From positions 1 through 33,024 of the forward strand of contig NZ_NRRU01000061.1 of assembly GCF_016583785.1 (NCBI RefSeq): a stretch of DNA of 33,024 nucleotides. Reading direction: 5' to 3'. The position numbers and the translations under genes are program-made. Numbering within the stretch: the first letter of the stretch is position 1; each line of letters begins with the position of its first letter. Shown one piece after another: positions 1-7,831 of the stretch. The notes under the pieces were generated by a model, which did not search any database, was not told the DNA's origin, and saw only the letters and a program-made list of their open reading frames with translations. This DNA is from Rubrivivax gelatinosus. GTDB taxonomy: Bacteria; Pseudomonadota; Gammaproteobacteria; Burkholderiales; Burkholderiaceae_C.

Positions 1-1964
1 TCGAAGTTGCCGGCGCCGGTCAGCCCGATGAGCGGCGCGACGCTGCCGTCGGGCGCGATGCGGCGCACGTGTTCCCGGGTGCCGAGCACCAGGCTGCCGT
101 CGGGCGCTGCGGCAATGGCGATGGGGGCAAGGCTGAACTGGGCCAGGCCGGCCTCGGTGGCGTCGTTCGGGAAGCCCGTGAACGGCAGCTGGGCGAGCAC
201 GCCGGTTCCGGGCGTGAAGCCGCTGTTGCCCAGCGGCTTGGCCACCGCGATCGTGGTCACCAGGCCGCTGGCGTCGACGCTGCGTACCGCGCCGAGGAAG
301 AGGTTCGTCTCGGTGATCAGCAGCCCGCCGTTGGCCGCCGGGGCCAGGGCGCCACCGCTGAGCGTGTTGCCGATGACGGCGGCGCCGCGCGGGCCGTCTC
401 GGGGCACCGTCGCGCCCGCGGTGCCGGTCAGCGTCGTCACGACGGCGCTGCCGGTGTCGATCTTGCGCAGCAGGCCGAAACTGTCTCGCACATAGAGCGT
501 GCCACCCGCCAAGGCCATCTCGCCGGGATACGGAACCCCCGCCGCGGTGCCCGTGCCGTCCGGCGCCGACGTGCCGACGCCATTGCCGGCCAGCGTGTCG
601 ACCGTGCCGGCCGCATTGCCGCTGCGCAGAATGCGCCGGATGCGATTGTTGTTGGCGTCGGCGACATAGACCGTGCCGTCGTCGGCGACCGCAATCCCAT
701 TGGGCTGATTGAATCGGGCCGCGGCGGCGGGGCCATCGACATAGGCGTAGACGCCCGGCGCGCCGGCGTAGGTGGACACCGCGCCCGCCGTCGTCACGCG
801 CCGCACGACGCTGTTGCCGGCGTCGGCCACATAGAGGTCGCCGTCGGGCCCGATGGCGATGGCGCGCGGCAAATAGAAACGCGCCGCACTGCCGCTGCCG
901 TTGGCACTGCCACTGACGCCGGGCGAGCCGGCGATCGTCGTCACCGTGCCGTCTGGCGCCACACGCCGCACGACGTTGCCCGATTGCTCCGTGACGTAGA
1001 GCGCGCCGGACGCATCCTTCGCAATGCCGTAGGCGCCGTTGAAGCGGGCGGCAGCGCCCACGCCGTCGACGGTGCTGCCGCTCCTGTCGGCCACCGAACC
1101 GGCGATCAGCGTGATCGATTGCAGGTCGGCGGCCAGGCGCAGCACGGCATTGCCCGAGACGAAGGCGTAGCTGCCCGTGCTCTCCCTGACGATGCCGCGC
1201 GAGAAGTCGATCTCAGCCTGACGGCGCAGCCCGTTGATCGCCACCGGTGTCATGACCACCGCGGGCGGGTTGCTCACCGTCAGCGTGGCCGCGCTGCTGG
1301 TGCCCGCGCTTTGTCCGCCACAGTCGAGCACCGCCCGGAACTGCGCGCCGCTGTCGGCGATGGCGGCGGTGTGGGTGTAACTCGCCGCGGTTGCCGAGGC
1401 GATGGCCACGAACGCGCCGTCGGCGCCGCTGTTGCGCTGCCACTGGATGTTCAGGCTGCCGCTGCTGCAGGTCGCCGCCACGCTGAAGCCGGCCGACGCG
1501 CCGGCGCTCACCGCCACATCCACCGGCTGCTGCGTGATCGACAGCACCGGTGGCGCGGTGCTCACTGTGAGCGTGGCGTCGCGGCTCGTCGCGGTGCCGG
1601 CGGCATTGCTGACCAGCACGCGAAAGACCACGCCGGTGTCGGTGGGTGCCGCGGCCGCGAGCGCGTAGCTGGCGGCCGTGGCGCCGGCGATGGCGGCGCC
1701 GTTGCGTTGCCATTGGTAGGCCAGCGGCGCGCTGCCGGTCGCCACCACGGTGAAGCTCGCGGGCTGGCCGCTCGTCACGTCGAGGTCGGCAGGCTGCTGG
1801 GTGATGACGGGCGCATCCGCGGCCGCCGGGCCCCCGCCGGATGGCGGTGCATCGGAGCCGTCGCCGCAGGCGGCGACGGCGGCGAAGCACAGGCCGGCCG
1901 CCGCGGCGCGCAACCCGCGCAGCCGCAAGGCGGAACTGAAGAGGCTCATGAAGGATGTCGTCAC
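1..1964 (-). CDS. Ig-like/NHL-repeat lipoprotein, 3' end beyond the window
   Basis: The frame reads leftward and is still open at base 1, so only about 654 N-terminal residues are visible. I chose the GTG at 1964 because GGAG lies six bases upstream; an in-frame ATG at 1949 lacks a ribosome site. The N-terminus is a lipoprotein signal peptide: hydrophobic residues about 14-32, then VAAC with the lipidated Cys near residue 33. Two Ig-like domains follow (about 50-135 and 136-230), each with a VTSGQPASF/VSAGASAGF strand and a YQWQRNG/IQWQRNS core. From about residue 235 come repeated NHL blades of the type ARFNxPxGIAxxxDGxLYVADxxNxxIRRV, which should form a beta-propeller. Such proteins are exported and usually bind proteins or polysaccharide; no catalytic motif is visible. 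The gene lies downstream of the kinase and sigma factor on the same strand and may be one of their targets (inference). Confidence 0.85.
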   Translation of the reverse strand, partial: MTTSFMSLFSSALRLRGLRAAAAGLCFAAVAACGDGSDAPPSGGGPAAADAPVITQQPADLDVTSGQPASFTVVATGSAPLAYQWQRNGAAIAGATAASYALAAAAPTDTGVVFRVLVSNAAGTATSRDATLTVSTAPPVLSITQQPVDVAVSAGASAGFSVAATCSSGSLNIQWQRNSGADGAFVAIASATAASYTHTAAIADSGAQFRAVLDCGGQSAGTSSAATLTVSNPPAVVMTPVAINGLRRQAEIDFSRGIVRESTGSYAFVSGNAVLRLAADLQSITLIAGSVADRSGSTVDGVGAAARFNGAYGIAKDASGALYVTEQSGNVVRRVAPDGTVTTIAGSPGVSGSANGSGSAARFYLPRAIAIGPDGDLYVADAGNSVVRRVTTAGAVSTYAGAPGVYAYVDGPAAAARFNQPNGIAVADDGTVYVADANNNRIRRILRSGNAAGTVDTLAGNGVGTSAPDGTGTAAGVPYPGEMALAGGTLYVRDSFGLLRKIDTGSAVVTTLTGTAGATVPRDGPRGAAVIGNTLSGGALAPAANGGLLITETNLFLGAVRSVDASGLVTTIAVAKPLGNSGFTPGTGVLAQLPFTGFPNDATEAGLAQFSLAPIAIAAAPDGSLVLGTREHVRRIAPDGSVAPLIGLTGAGNF

Positions 1965-2105
1965 GGGGGGCTCCGCAGGGAAGTGAAGACCGGCGCTGCG
2001 CTTGCCGCGCAGTACCTGCTGCTTCATTGAACGAAGTCCCCCGCGGCCGATGGACATCGGCACCACGTCTTTTAGCACTGGAGCCCCCTGTCCGGATGGC
2101 CGGCT

Positions 2106-4952
2106 TCAGCGGCGCTCGGTAGGGCTTGTGCCCGTGCCTGCGCGCCGCGCAGCGTCCTCGGCTTCGGCCAGGGCGCGCCGCGCGTTCGCCACCGCCGGGC
2201 TGTGCACGGGGTCGTACTGCACCAGGTGCAGGGTCAGCGACTTCTGCAGCACCGGCAACGCCTCGGCTGCGCGCCCCTCGCGCAGCAGCGCCTGCCCCAG
2301 TACGGCCGTCATCTGGGCCTCGGCGACGCCGAAGAAGCGACGTTCTGGCAGCCGGTCGAGCGCGGCCAGGCCTGCGGTGGCCACGCTGCGCGCCTCGGCA
2401 TCGCGGCCGGCGGCCAGCAGCAGCTGCGCCTCCTCGGCCTGGCGGCGCAGCCGCAGCGGCGCGGTGTCGGTTTCGCCCGCCTGCTGCGGGTGGTCCCGGA
2501 AGTCCTGCAGCGCCTGTTCGGGCCGCCCCGCGGCCAGCCAGTAGCGGCGGCGCACCGCGCGGACCGCCTCGACCGTAGCGCCACCGGCACGGGCCGTGGT
2601 CGCGAGCGCCCGTTCGACGTCGGCGCGTGCTTCGTCCAGTCTGCCGAGCGCGACCAGTGCATCCGCACGGGCCGCCAGCAGCGGCCCCATGCGCTCGGTC
2701 GTGGCCCGCGGCAGCAAGGCGCGCGCTTCGTCGAGCGCCGCCAGTCCGCGCGCGGCGTCACCATACGCGACCAGCGTGCGACCGTAGTTCGCCATCACCG
2801 CTGACGGAACCTCGCCTTCTTCGGGCCCGGCCCTGCGCGCCCACGCAACATCCGCGTCGGCCGCGGCCAGGGCCTCGTGCAGCAGCCGGTTCTCGTACTG
2901 GTAGCGCGCCAGCTTGAAGCGGGTGGCGCGAAACGCCGGCTCGTTGCGGCGCTCGCTCAGTGCGACCGCACGGCGCAGCGTGGCGCCGGCCGCCTCGATC
3001 TGGCCGAGATCGTTCTGCACCGCGCCGAGCGCGGAAAGCACCATGTGCAACTCGCCCGTTTTGCCCTGCAGATCGATCCAGGCGGCGGCGTCGACCAGCG
3101 CTTGACGCGCCTCCGCCAGAGCCCCCGCCTTGCGCGCGTTCTCACCCAGGGTGAACAGGGCCTCGATGCCGTCCGCCGAAACGCCCTGCGCCCGGGCAAG
3201 GGCCGCGGCGCTGCGCGCCCGCGCCAGCCCCAGCGGCGGGTCGGCACTGACGTAGACCATCGCCAGCGCGGTGTCGATCATCATGCGGACAGCGTCGTCA
3301 TCGCGGCGACGGCTGCGCGCCGCCGCGTCGGCCTGCAGCAAGACGGTGAGGGCCTCGTCCCGCCGCCCCAGGCTGCTGAGATCCAGGCCGATTTCGACTG
3401 CCGAGCGCAAGGCCTGATCGCTGTGCGCGCCGTACAGCCGCGTCGAAAGCGCCAGGCTGCGGCGCTCCAGCGCGATGCTGGGCTCATTCAAGGCCATGCC
3501 CACGTACATCTGCGCCATCAGCTTGTACAGCCGCAGCTGCGCCTCGGGAGCCGAAGCCAGCTCCCGGTCGACGCGCTCGGCACCGCGGTCCAGCAACTCG
3601 CGCGCCGTGGTGGCACGCGCCGCCACGGGATCGGCCTGGTCGCTGGTATTGGCGTCGAAGACCGACTCGATGAAGCCCTGCACGGCCTCGGCCGTGGCGG
3701 CCGCGCGCGCGGCCTCGCGCGCCTGCCACAGCGCGACCGCCGTGCCGGCGACCAGCGCCAGCGCCACCCCTGTCGCGGCCGCCACCTGCAGGCGATGGCG
3801 GTGCACGAACTTGGCCGCACGGTAGGCCAGACCGTCGGGACGCGCCTGGACCGGCTTGCCGTCGAGATGGCGTTGCAGGTCCTGCGCAAACGCGTCCATC
3901 GTCGCGTAGCGCTCGCCAGCGGCCTTCTTCAGCGCCTTGTTCAGGATGGAGTCGAGATCGCCGCGCAGCTGGCGTGCCAGGCGCCGGTCCGTTGCGCTGT
4001 CGCTGGCCAGCGGCGGGTCGGCGCTGGCGATCGCCTCTTCCAGCTCGGCCACGCTGGCGCGCTTCAACCGGTAGGGCCGCGTACCCGCCAGCACCTCGTA
4101 GGCCACCACGGCCATGCTGTAGATGTCGCTGGCGGTGCCCAGCGGCTCGCCGCGGATCTGCTCCGGGCTCGCATAGTCCAGCGTCAGCGCGCGGCCACCG
4201 AGTTCGGTCAGCGCGGTCGCGCGCGTGCGCTCGCCTTCCAGCAGCTTGGCGATGCCGAAGTCCAGCAGCTTCACCTGCCCGTCGCGGGTGACGAGGATGT
4301 TGCTGGGCTTCAGGTCGCGGTGCACGACCAGCCGCGCATGCGCATGCGCGACCGCGGTCATCACCTGCCGCAGCAGCCCGATGCGTTCGTGCACGCCGGG
4401 CGCGTGGGCCAGGCAGTAGCTGTCGATGGACTCTCCCTCGACGTACTCCATCGCCAGGAACGGCCGCCCCAACGCGTCGACGCCGGCGTCGTACAGCCGC
4501 GCGATGTGTTCGTGTTCGAGCGTGGCCAGGATCTCGCGTTCGCGCGCCAGGCGCTCGGCAAAGGCGTCGCCCCAGACGATGCGCGGCAGCTTCAGCGCCA
4601 CACGGCGCTTCATCAGGCCGTCGGAGCGGTCGGCGAGCCAGACCGCGGCCATGCCGCCGCGGCCGAGCTCCGAGATCAGCCGGTAGGCGCCGACGTGGCT
4701 GCCCGCGACCAGGCCGCTGCCCGGCGGCTCGGCGTCGGCCAGGTCCAGCCTGGGCACCTCGCGCAGGAAGTCATCGGTCTCGACGCTGGCGCGGTGCGCC
4801 AGCAGCGTGCGCAGGGCCTGGGCGTGCGCGGCACGCTCGCCCGACAGGCCATCCAGCCACGCGGCGTGCGCCGACGCCGGCAGGCCGAGCGCTTCGTCGA
4901 GCAGCGCGCTGATCGCCGGCCAGTCGGCTGCGAACGGCGACAGCGGCGTCAC
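2106..4952 (-). CDS. Membrane-anchored Ser/Thr protein kinase with TPR-like C-terminal region
   Basis: This 948-residue protein has a complete Hanks-type kinase domain at about 90-365. The glycine loop GRGGMAAV is at 97-104, the ATP-binding Lys of VALKLP at 121, the catalytic loop HRDLKPSN at 211-218, the DFG motif at 231-233, and the ASPEQ activation-segment end near 261. One hydrophobic segment (about 388-409) should cross the inner membrane. After it come roughly 500 residues of alanine/leucine-rich helical repeats resembling TPRs, usually a protein-interaction or sensing region outside the cytoplasm. The start is GTG at 4952; no ATG is available near the N-terminus. The ECF sigma gene ends 31 bases upstream on the same strand, the pairing typical of this sigma subgroup. 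The kinase probably acts in the same signalling route, but neither its signal nor its substrate is visible. Confidence 0.9.
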   Translation of the reverse strand: MTPLSPFAADWPAISALLDEALGLPASAHAAWLDGLSGERAAHAQALRTLLAHRASVETDDFLREVPRLDLADAEPPGSGLVAGSHVGAYRLISELGRGGMAAVWLADRSDGLMKRRVALKLPRIVWGDAFAERLAREREILATLEHEHIARLYDAGVDALGRPFLAMEYVEGESIDSYCLAHAPGVHERIGLLRQVMTAVAHAHARLVVHRDLKPSNILVTRDGQVKLLDFGIAKLLEGERTRATALTELGGRALTLDYASPEQIRGEPLGTASDIYSMAVVAYEVLAGTRPYRLKRASVAELEEAIASADPPLASDSATDRRLARQLRGDLDSILNKALKKAAGERYATMDAFAQDLQRHLDGKPVQARPDGLAYRAAKFVHRHRLQVAAATGVALALVAGTAVALWQAREAARAAATAEAVQGFIESVFDANTSDQADPVAARATTARELLDRGAERVDRELASAPEAQLRLYKLMAQMYVGMALNEPSIALERRSLALSTRLYGAHSDQALRSAVEIGLDLSSLGRRDEALTVLLQADAAARSRRRDDDAVRMMIDTALAMVYVSADPPLGLARARSAAALARAQGVSADGIEALFTLGENARKAGALAEARQALVDAAAWIDLQGKTGELHMVLSALGAVQNDLGQIEAAGATLRRAVALSERRNEPAFRATRFKLARYQYENRLLHEALAAADADVAWARRAGPEEGEVPSAVMANYGRTLVAYGDAARGLAALDEARALLPRATTERMGPLLAARADALVALGRLDEARADVERALATTARAGGATVEAVRAVRRRYWLAAGRPEQALQDFRDHPQQAGETDTAPLRLRRQAEEAQLLLAAGRDAEARSVATAGLAALDRLPERRFFGVAEAQMTAVLGQALLREGRAAEALPVLQKSLTLHLVQYDPVHSPAVANARRALAEAEDAARRAGTGTSPTERR

Positions 4953-4983
4953 GGCGTGGCCCCGGCCAGGCGGCCCACCATCT

Positions 4984-5538
4984 TCAGCCGCGCAGCGCGT
5001 GGGCCAGCAACAGGCGCGCCTTGTCCCAGTCGCGGCTCACGGTGCGCTTGGACACGCCCATCACTTGCGCGATCTCGGCATCTTCCATGCCGCCGAAGTA
5101 GCGCATCTCGACGACGCCGGCCAGGCGCGCGTCGATGCGGCCCAGGTCTTCGAGCGCGGCATGCACTTCCAGGATTTCGTCGGCCGGGTCGGGCAGCGAG
5201 GCCTTCATGTCGGTGGACAGCGTGACCTGATCCGCGCCGCCGCCGCGCCGGTCGGTCTGCGCCACGCGGGCCGCGTCGACGATGATCGAACGCATCACCG
5301 TCGCGCAGTAGCCGAGGAAGTGCGCGCGGTCGTTCAGTGTCAGGCTCTCGCGCTGCACGAACTTCAGGTAGCACTCGTTGACGAGCACGGTCGTGTCGAT
5401 CAGCCCATCGCGGGAACTGCGCGACAGGCGCCGGCGGGCGATCAGCCGTAGATCCGGATAGAGCAGCTCGAAGATGCGGTCGAAGGCCGCGCGGTCTCCC
5501 TCGCGTGCACGTTCGATCAACAGCGTGACTTCCCCCAT
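4984..5538 (-). CDS. ECF-subfamily RNA polymerase sigma factor
   Basis: The 184-residue protein carries sigma region 2 (AHFLGYCATVMRSIIVDAAR, which binds core polymerase and the -10 element) and sigma region 4 (EIAQVMGVSKRTVSRDWDKA, a helix-turn-helix for the -35 element). Its N-terminus, MGEVTLLIERAREGD, resembles the ECF subgroup found beside kinase-TPR genes (TIGR02999-like, from memory). I start it at ATG 5538, where GGAA stands upstream, rather than at a TTG 27 bases earlier. It is probably co-transcribed with the kinase that begins 31 bases downstream. There is no anti-sigma factor next to it, so activity may be controlled by phosphorylation (inference). A 27-bp inverted repeat lies 35 bases upstream of the start. 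Confidence 0.9.
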   Translation of the reverse strand: MGEVTLLIERAREGDRAAFDRIFELLYPDLRLIARRRLSRSSRDGLIDTTVLVNECYLKFVQRESLTLNDRAHFLGYCATVMRSIIVDAARVAQTDRRGGGADQVTLSTDMKASLPDPADEILEVHAALEDLGRIDARLAGVVEMRYFGGMEDAEIAQVMGVSKRTVSRDWDKARLLLAHALRG

Positions 5539-5573
5539 GCCTGCGTTCCGCACCACAGCCGACAAGCCGGAAA

Positions 5574-5600
5574 CCTGATGGTAGCCGCGGAACCATCAGG
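5574..5600 (-). terminator. Perfect 9-bp inverted repeat between the membrane-protein gene and the sigma gene
   Basis: CCTGATGGT and ACCATCAGG form perfect 9-bp arms around a 9-base loop. Read on the minus strand the hairpin is followed by GTTTCC, so it may end transcription of the membrane-protein gene that stops at 5649. The T run is short, and the repeat sits only 35 bases upstream of the sigma factor start, so it could instead be an operator for that operon. The sequence does not decide between the two. Confidence 0.5.
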
Positions 5601-5648
5601 CCATGGCCCTGAGCCGGCCGTGGGCAGATGCCAGCATGTATCACCGTG

Positions 5649-6449
5649 TCAGCCACGGCCGGGCCCGGCAGAGCCCGGGCGCAGCGGCGGCAGCCCGATA
5701 AGCCACTGCCCAGGCCTCACCAGCGACATCAGACCTGCGCATGCGCACGCCAGCGCCAGGGCCGCCGCGGCGCCGACGTGCGGCGCCAGCAGCACGAAGG
5801 CAGCCCCGAATGCGGCCTTGCCGAACAAGCCCCAGGCATAACCACGCAGGAAGGTCGCGACGGTGCGGTGCCCGCCGCGCGCGTGTTCGAACATGGCCAC
5901 GGCCGCGCTGATCACAGGCAGCGACGACAGCAGCCCGGTGGCGAAACTGCCCAGGGCCGGGCCTGCGGTGGCAGCCAAGGCGGTGAGGCCGGCCGCCGCG
6001 AGCGCCGCGCAGGCCAGGGAGCGACGCGGGTGCGGCAGCGCCACGGCCTCGGGCGCACAGCGCGGCATGCAATACAGCGCCAGCGCACTGCAGCCGAGCC
6101 CGAGCATCAAGGCTTCGGCCAGGCCGGCACTCGCGGCATACGCCGGCCAGGCCAGGATCAGGGCGCCGGCCAGGCCGCACAGCAGCGCGCAGACATGGCC
6201 GCGGCGCCGGGACGCGAGCGCATAACCCAGCGTGAAGATCGCCAGCATGGCGCAGGCGCTCACGCTCGCGATGGCCGCGTCCATGGCGAAGCCGACGCCA
6301 CGTTCGTGGATGAGCCAGGCCAGCGTGGGCGCCGTGATGGTGGGCAGTGCGGCGGCCACACCGGCCAGGCGCCGGCCGCTGCGCCCTGCCACCACCATCA
6401 CGACCCACACCGTCGCCGCCGTCAACACCACCTTGAAGACCCAGTCCAT
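5649..6449 (-). CDS. Integral membrane protein with internal duplication, function unknown
   Basis: This 266-residue protein is almost entirely hydrophobic, with about eight likely transmembrane helices and no large soluble domain. The ATG at 6449 has GGGAG five bases upstream. Two halves resemble each other. Near residue 29 the protein reads LAGVAAALPTITAPTLAW and near residue 175 SFATGLLSSLPVISAAVAMF; each is followed by a short charged turn, a Gly-rich helix and an AGAL/AGLM stretch. The pattern (short polar loop, LP motif, three or four helices, repeated) recalls small GlpM-like membrane proteins, but I cannot assign a family firmly. No transport signature or catalytic residue is recognisable. 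It points away from the binding-protein gene at 6742 and probably forms its own unit, ending at the inverted repeat at 5574-5600. Confidence 0.75.
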   Translation of the reverse strand: MDWVFKVVLTAATVWVVMVVAGRSGRRLAGVAAALPTITAPTLAWLIHERGVGFAMDAAIASVSACAMLAIFTLGYALASRRRGHVCALLCGLAGALILAWPAYAASAGLAEALMLGLGCSALALYCMPRCAPEAVALPHPRRSLACAALAAAGLTALAATAGPALGSFATGLLSSLPVISAAVAMFEHARGGHRTVATFLRGYAWGLFGKAAFGAAFVLLAPHVGAAAALALACACAGLMSLVRPGQWLIGLPPLRPGSAGPGRG

Positions 6450-6703
6450 GCTGCTCCCTCGTCGCCATGGAGGCCCTGCGCACAGTCCTCATGACCAGGT
6501 GAACGAGATCGGCGGTCGAGGTTTGACATCGACAGGCAGGGGGCTGCGGTCTTTCGCGGGAGGGAGAAGCCGAGGGCTGGCAGGCGGCGTCACGCGGCGA
6601 CGAACGCGCTCGGCCCGCCGCACAAGCAGTCGTGCGCCTGCACACAAGTGCGCCGGCGGTCCTGCTCCTACCCTTTGATGGTGCGATGCAGCAAGGCGGG
6701 TGT

Positions 6704-6723
6704 GGTGCCCGCCGGCTGGCACC
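6704..6723. promoter_or_regulatory. Inverted repeat GGTGCC-N8-GGCACC in the leader of the binding-protein gene
   Basis: Perfect 6-bp arms flank a GC-rich centre containing GCCGGC. The repeat ends five bases before the AGGAG ribosome site of the gene at 6742. It could be an operator or an mRNA hairpin that modulates initiation. The rest of the 292-base gap between 6449 and 6742 holds no gene that I can support. A TTGACA at 6523-6528 is present, but no matching -10 box is spaced from it. Confidence 0.3.
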
Positions 6724-6741
6724 GTTCAGGAGCACCGGACC

Positions 6742-7626
6742 ATGCACATCACCTCCCTCGCGGCCACTCTGCGCGCCGCCGCCTGTCTCGCGGCCCTGGC
6801 TTTCGGCGCCACCGGCGCCCACGCCGAAGCCGCCAAGCCGCCGGCGCAGTGCGCCGCGCTGCAGGCGAAGTACCCGCAGTTCAAGGGCAAGAACCTGGTC
6901 AACGCAATCAACCCGCACACCCCGGGCTACGAAACGCTGGACCCGAAGGACCCGAGCCGGTACGTCGGCTTCGACATCGACCTGGGCGAGAGCATCGGCG
7001 CCTGCCTGGGCTTCACGCTGAGCTACAAGCCGGTGACATTCGCCGCGCTGCTCACCACGCTGCAGTCGGGCCAGGCCGACATCGTCATCTCCGACATCTA
7101 CGCCACCGAAGAGCGCGCCAAGGCGGCCGACTTCATCACCTACTCCAAGGTCTTCGACGGCGTGCTGGTGGCCAAGGGCAACCCGAAGAAGATCACCGGC
7201 ATCAACACCTCGATGTGCGGCGCCATCGCCGCCGAGAACACCGGCTACGTCGAGGTGCCGCTGATCCAGGCGCTGGCCGCGCAGTGCAAGGCCATCGGCA
7301 AGCCCGCGCCCGAGATCCAGCTCTACGACAACAACCAGAACTGCATCCAGGCCATCCTCGCCGGCCGCGCCGACACCTACGTCAACGACGTCAACACCGT
7401 CGACGGCGCCGTCAAGGCCTACCCGGACAAGCTGGAGAAGGCGGTGGCGGTGACGATCCCGTACTCGGTGGGCATTGCCGTGCCCAAGGGCAAGACCGAC
7501 TTCCGCGACGCCGTGATGGCGGCGCTGGTGCTGCTGCAGAAGTCGGGCATCCAGACCGAGCTGCTGAAGAAGCACGGCCTGCCGGTGGCGAACCTGGAAG
7601 CCCCGCGACTGGTCCTGGGGAAGTAG
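6742..7626 (+). CDS. Periplasmic amino-acid-type ABC transporter substrate-binding protein
   Basis: This is a family 3 solute-binding protein (polar amino acid type), 294 residues. The ATG at 6742 follows AGGAG by nine bases and starts a signal peptide with cleavage after AHA, near residue 28. Family hallmarks are YVGFDIDLGESIG (ligand-domain start), FAALLTTLQSGQADIVISD, the ERAKAADF segment that usually follows, and a late GIAVPKG strand. The mature protein should sit in the periplasm and deliver ligand to the permease-ATPase encoded from 7832. Several Cys residues (MCGAI, AQCKA, QNCIQ) could form disulfides. The gene is separated from the transporter by a hairpin-rich tandem repeat, an arrangement that often gives more binding protein than permease. 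The following amidase genes suggest an amide or amino-acid derivative as ligand (inference). Confidence 0.9.
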   Translation: MHITSLAATLRAAACLAALAFGATGAHAEAAKPPAQCAALQAKYPQFKGKNLVNAINPHTPGYETLDPKDPSRYVGFDIDLGESIGACLGFTLSYKPVTFAALLTTLQSGQADIVISDIYATEERAKAADFITYSKVFDGVLVAKGNPKKITGINTSMCGAIAAENTGYVEVPLIQALAAQCKAIGKPAPEIQLYDNNQNCIQAILAGRADTYVNDVNTVDGAVKAYPDKLEKAVAVTIPYSVGIAVPKGKTDFRDAVMAALVLLQKSGIQTELLKKHGLPVANLEAPRLVLGK

Positions 7627-7799
7627 GGCCCCCGAGCTCGCTATCGCTCGCTACCCCCCGAGGGGGCCGTCCGCCAGCGGACCGGCAGAGCCGGGCCGCG
7701 GCGGGAAGCTTGGGGCCCCCAAGCTCGCTTTCGCTCGCGACCCCCCAAGGGGGCCATCCGCCAGCGGACCGGCCAAGCCGGTCCGCGGCGGGAAGCTTG
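7626..7799. repeat. Two tandem copies of an 87-bp hairpin-rich repeat (REP-like)
   Basis: Units 7626-7712 and 7713-7799 align without gaps and differ at only a few positions. Each unit can fold into several hairpins: GGCCCCC pairs with GGGGGCC around a loop containing CTCGCT/CGCTCGC, followed by TCCGC-CA-GCGGA and a CCGG...CCGG stem, and ends with GCGGGAAGCTTG. Similar GC-rich palindromic units are scattered between genes in Burkholderiales (from memory). It lies between the binding-protein gene and its permease-ATPase, the position where intercistronic repeats stabilise the upstream mRNA or attenuate downstream expression in other bacteria. No open frame of its own is credible. Confidence 0.8.
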
Positions 7800-7831
7800 A
7801 TCGCACCGGCGTGCTGCGTCGGGTCACTGAG

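Noticed and set aside
69..2030. Long plus-strand open frame opposite the lipoprotein gene
   Set aside because: Its translation is rich in Arg, Gly and Ala without domains and is antisense to a clear Ig/NHL protein. High GC keeps such shadow frames open.
6523..6551. TTGACA as a promoter for the binding-protein gene
   Set aside because: No acceptable -10 box occurs at 16-18 bases, and the site is more than 190 bases from the start codon.
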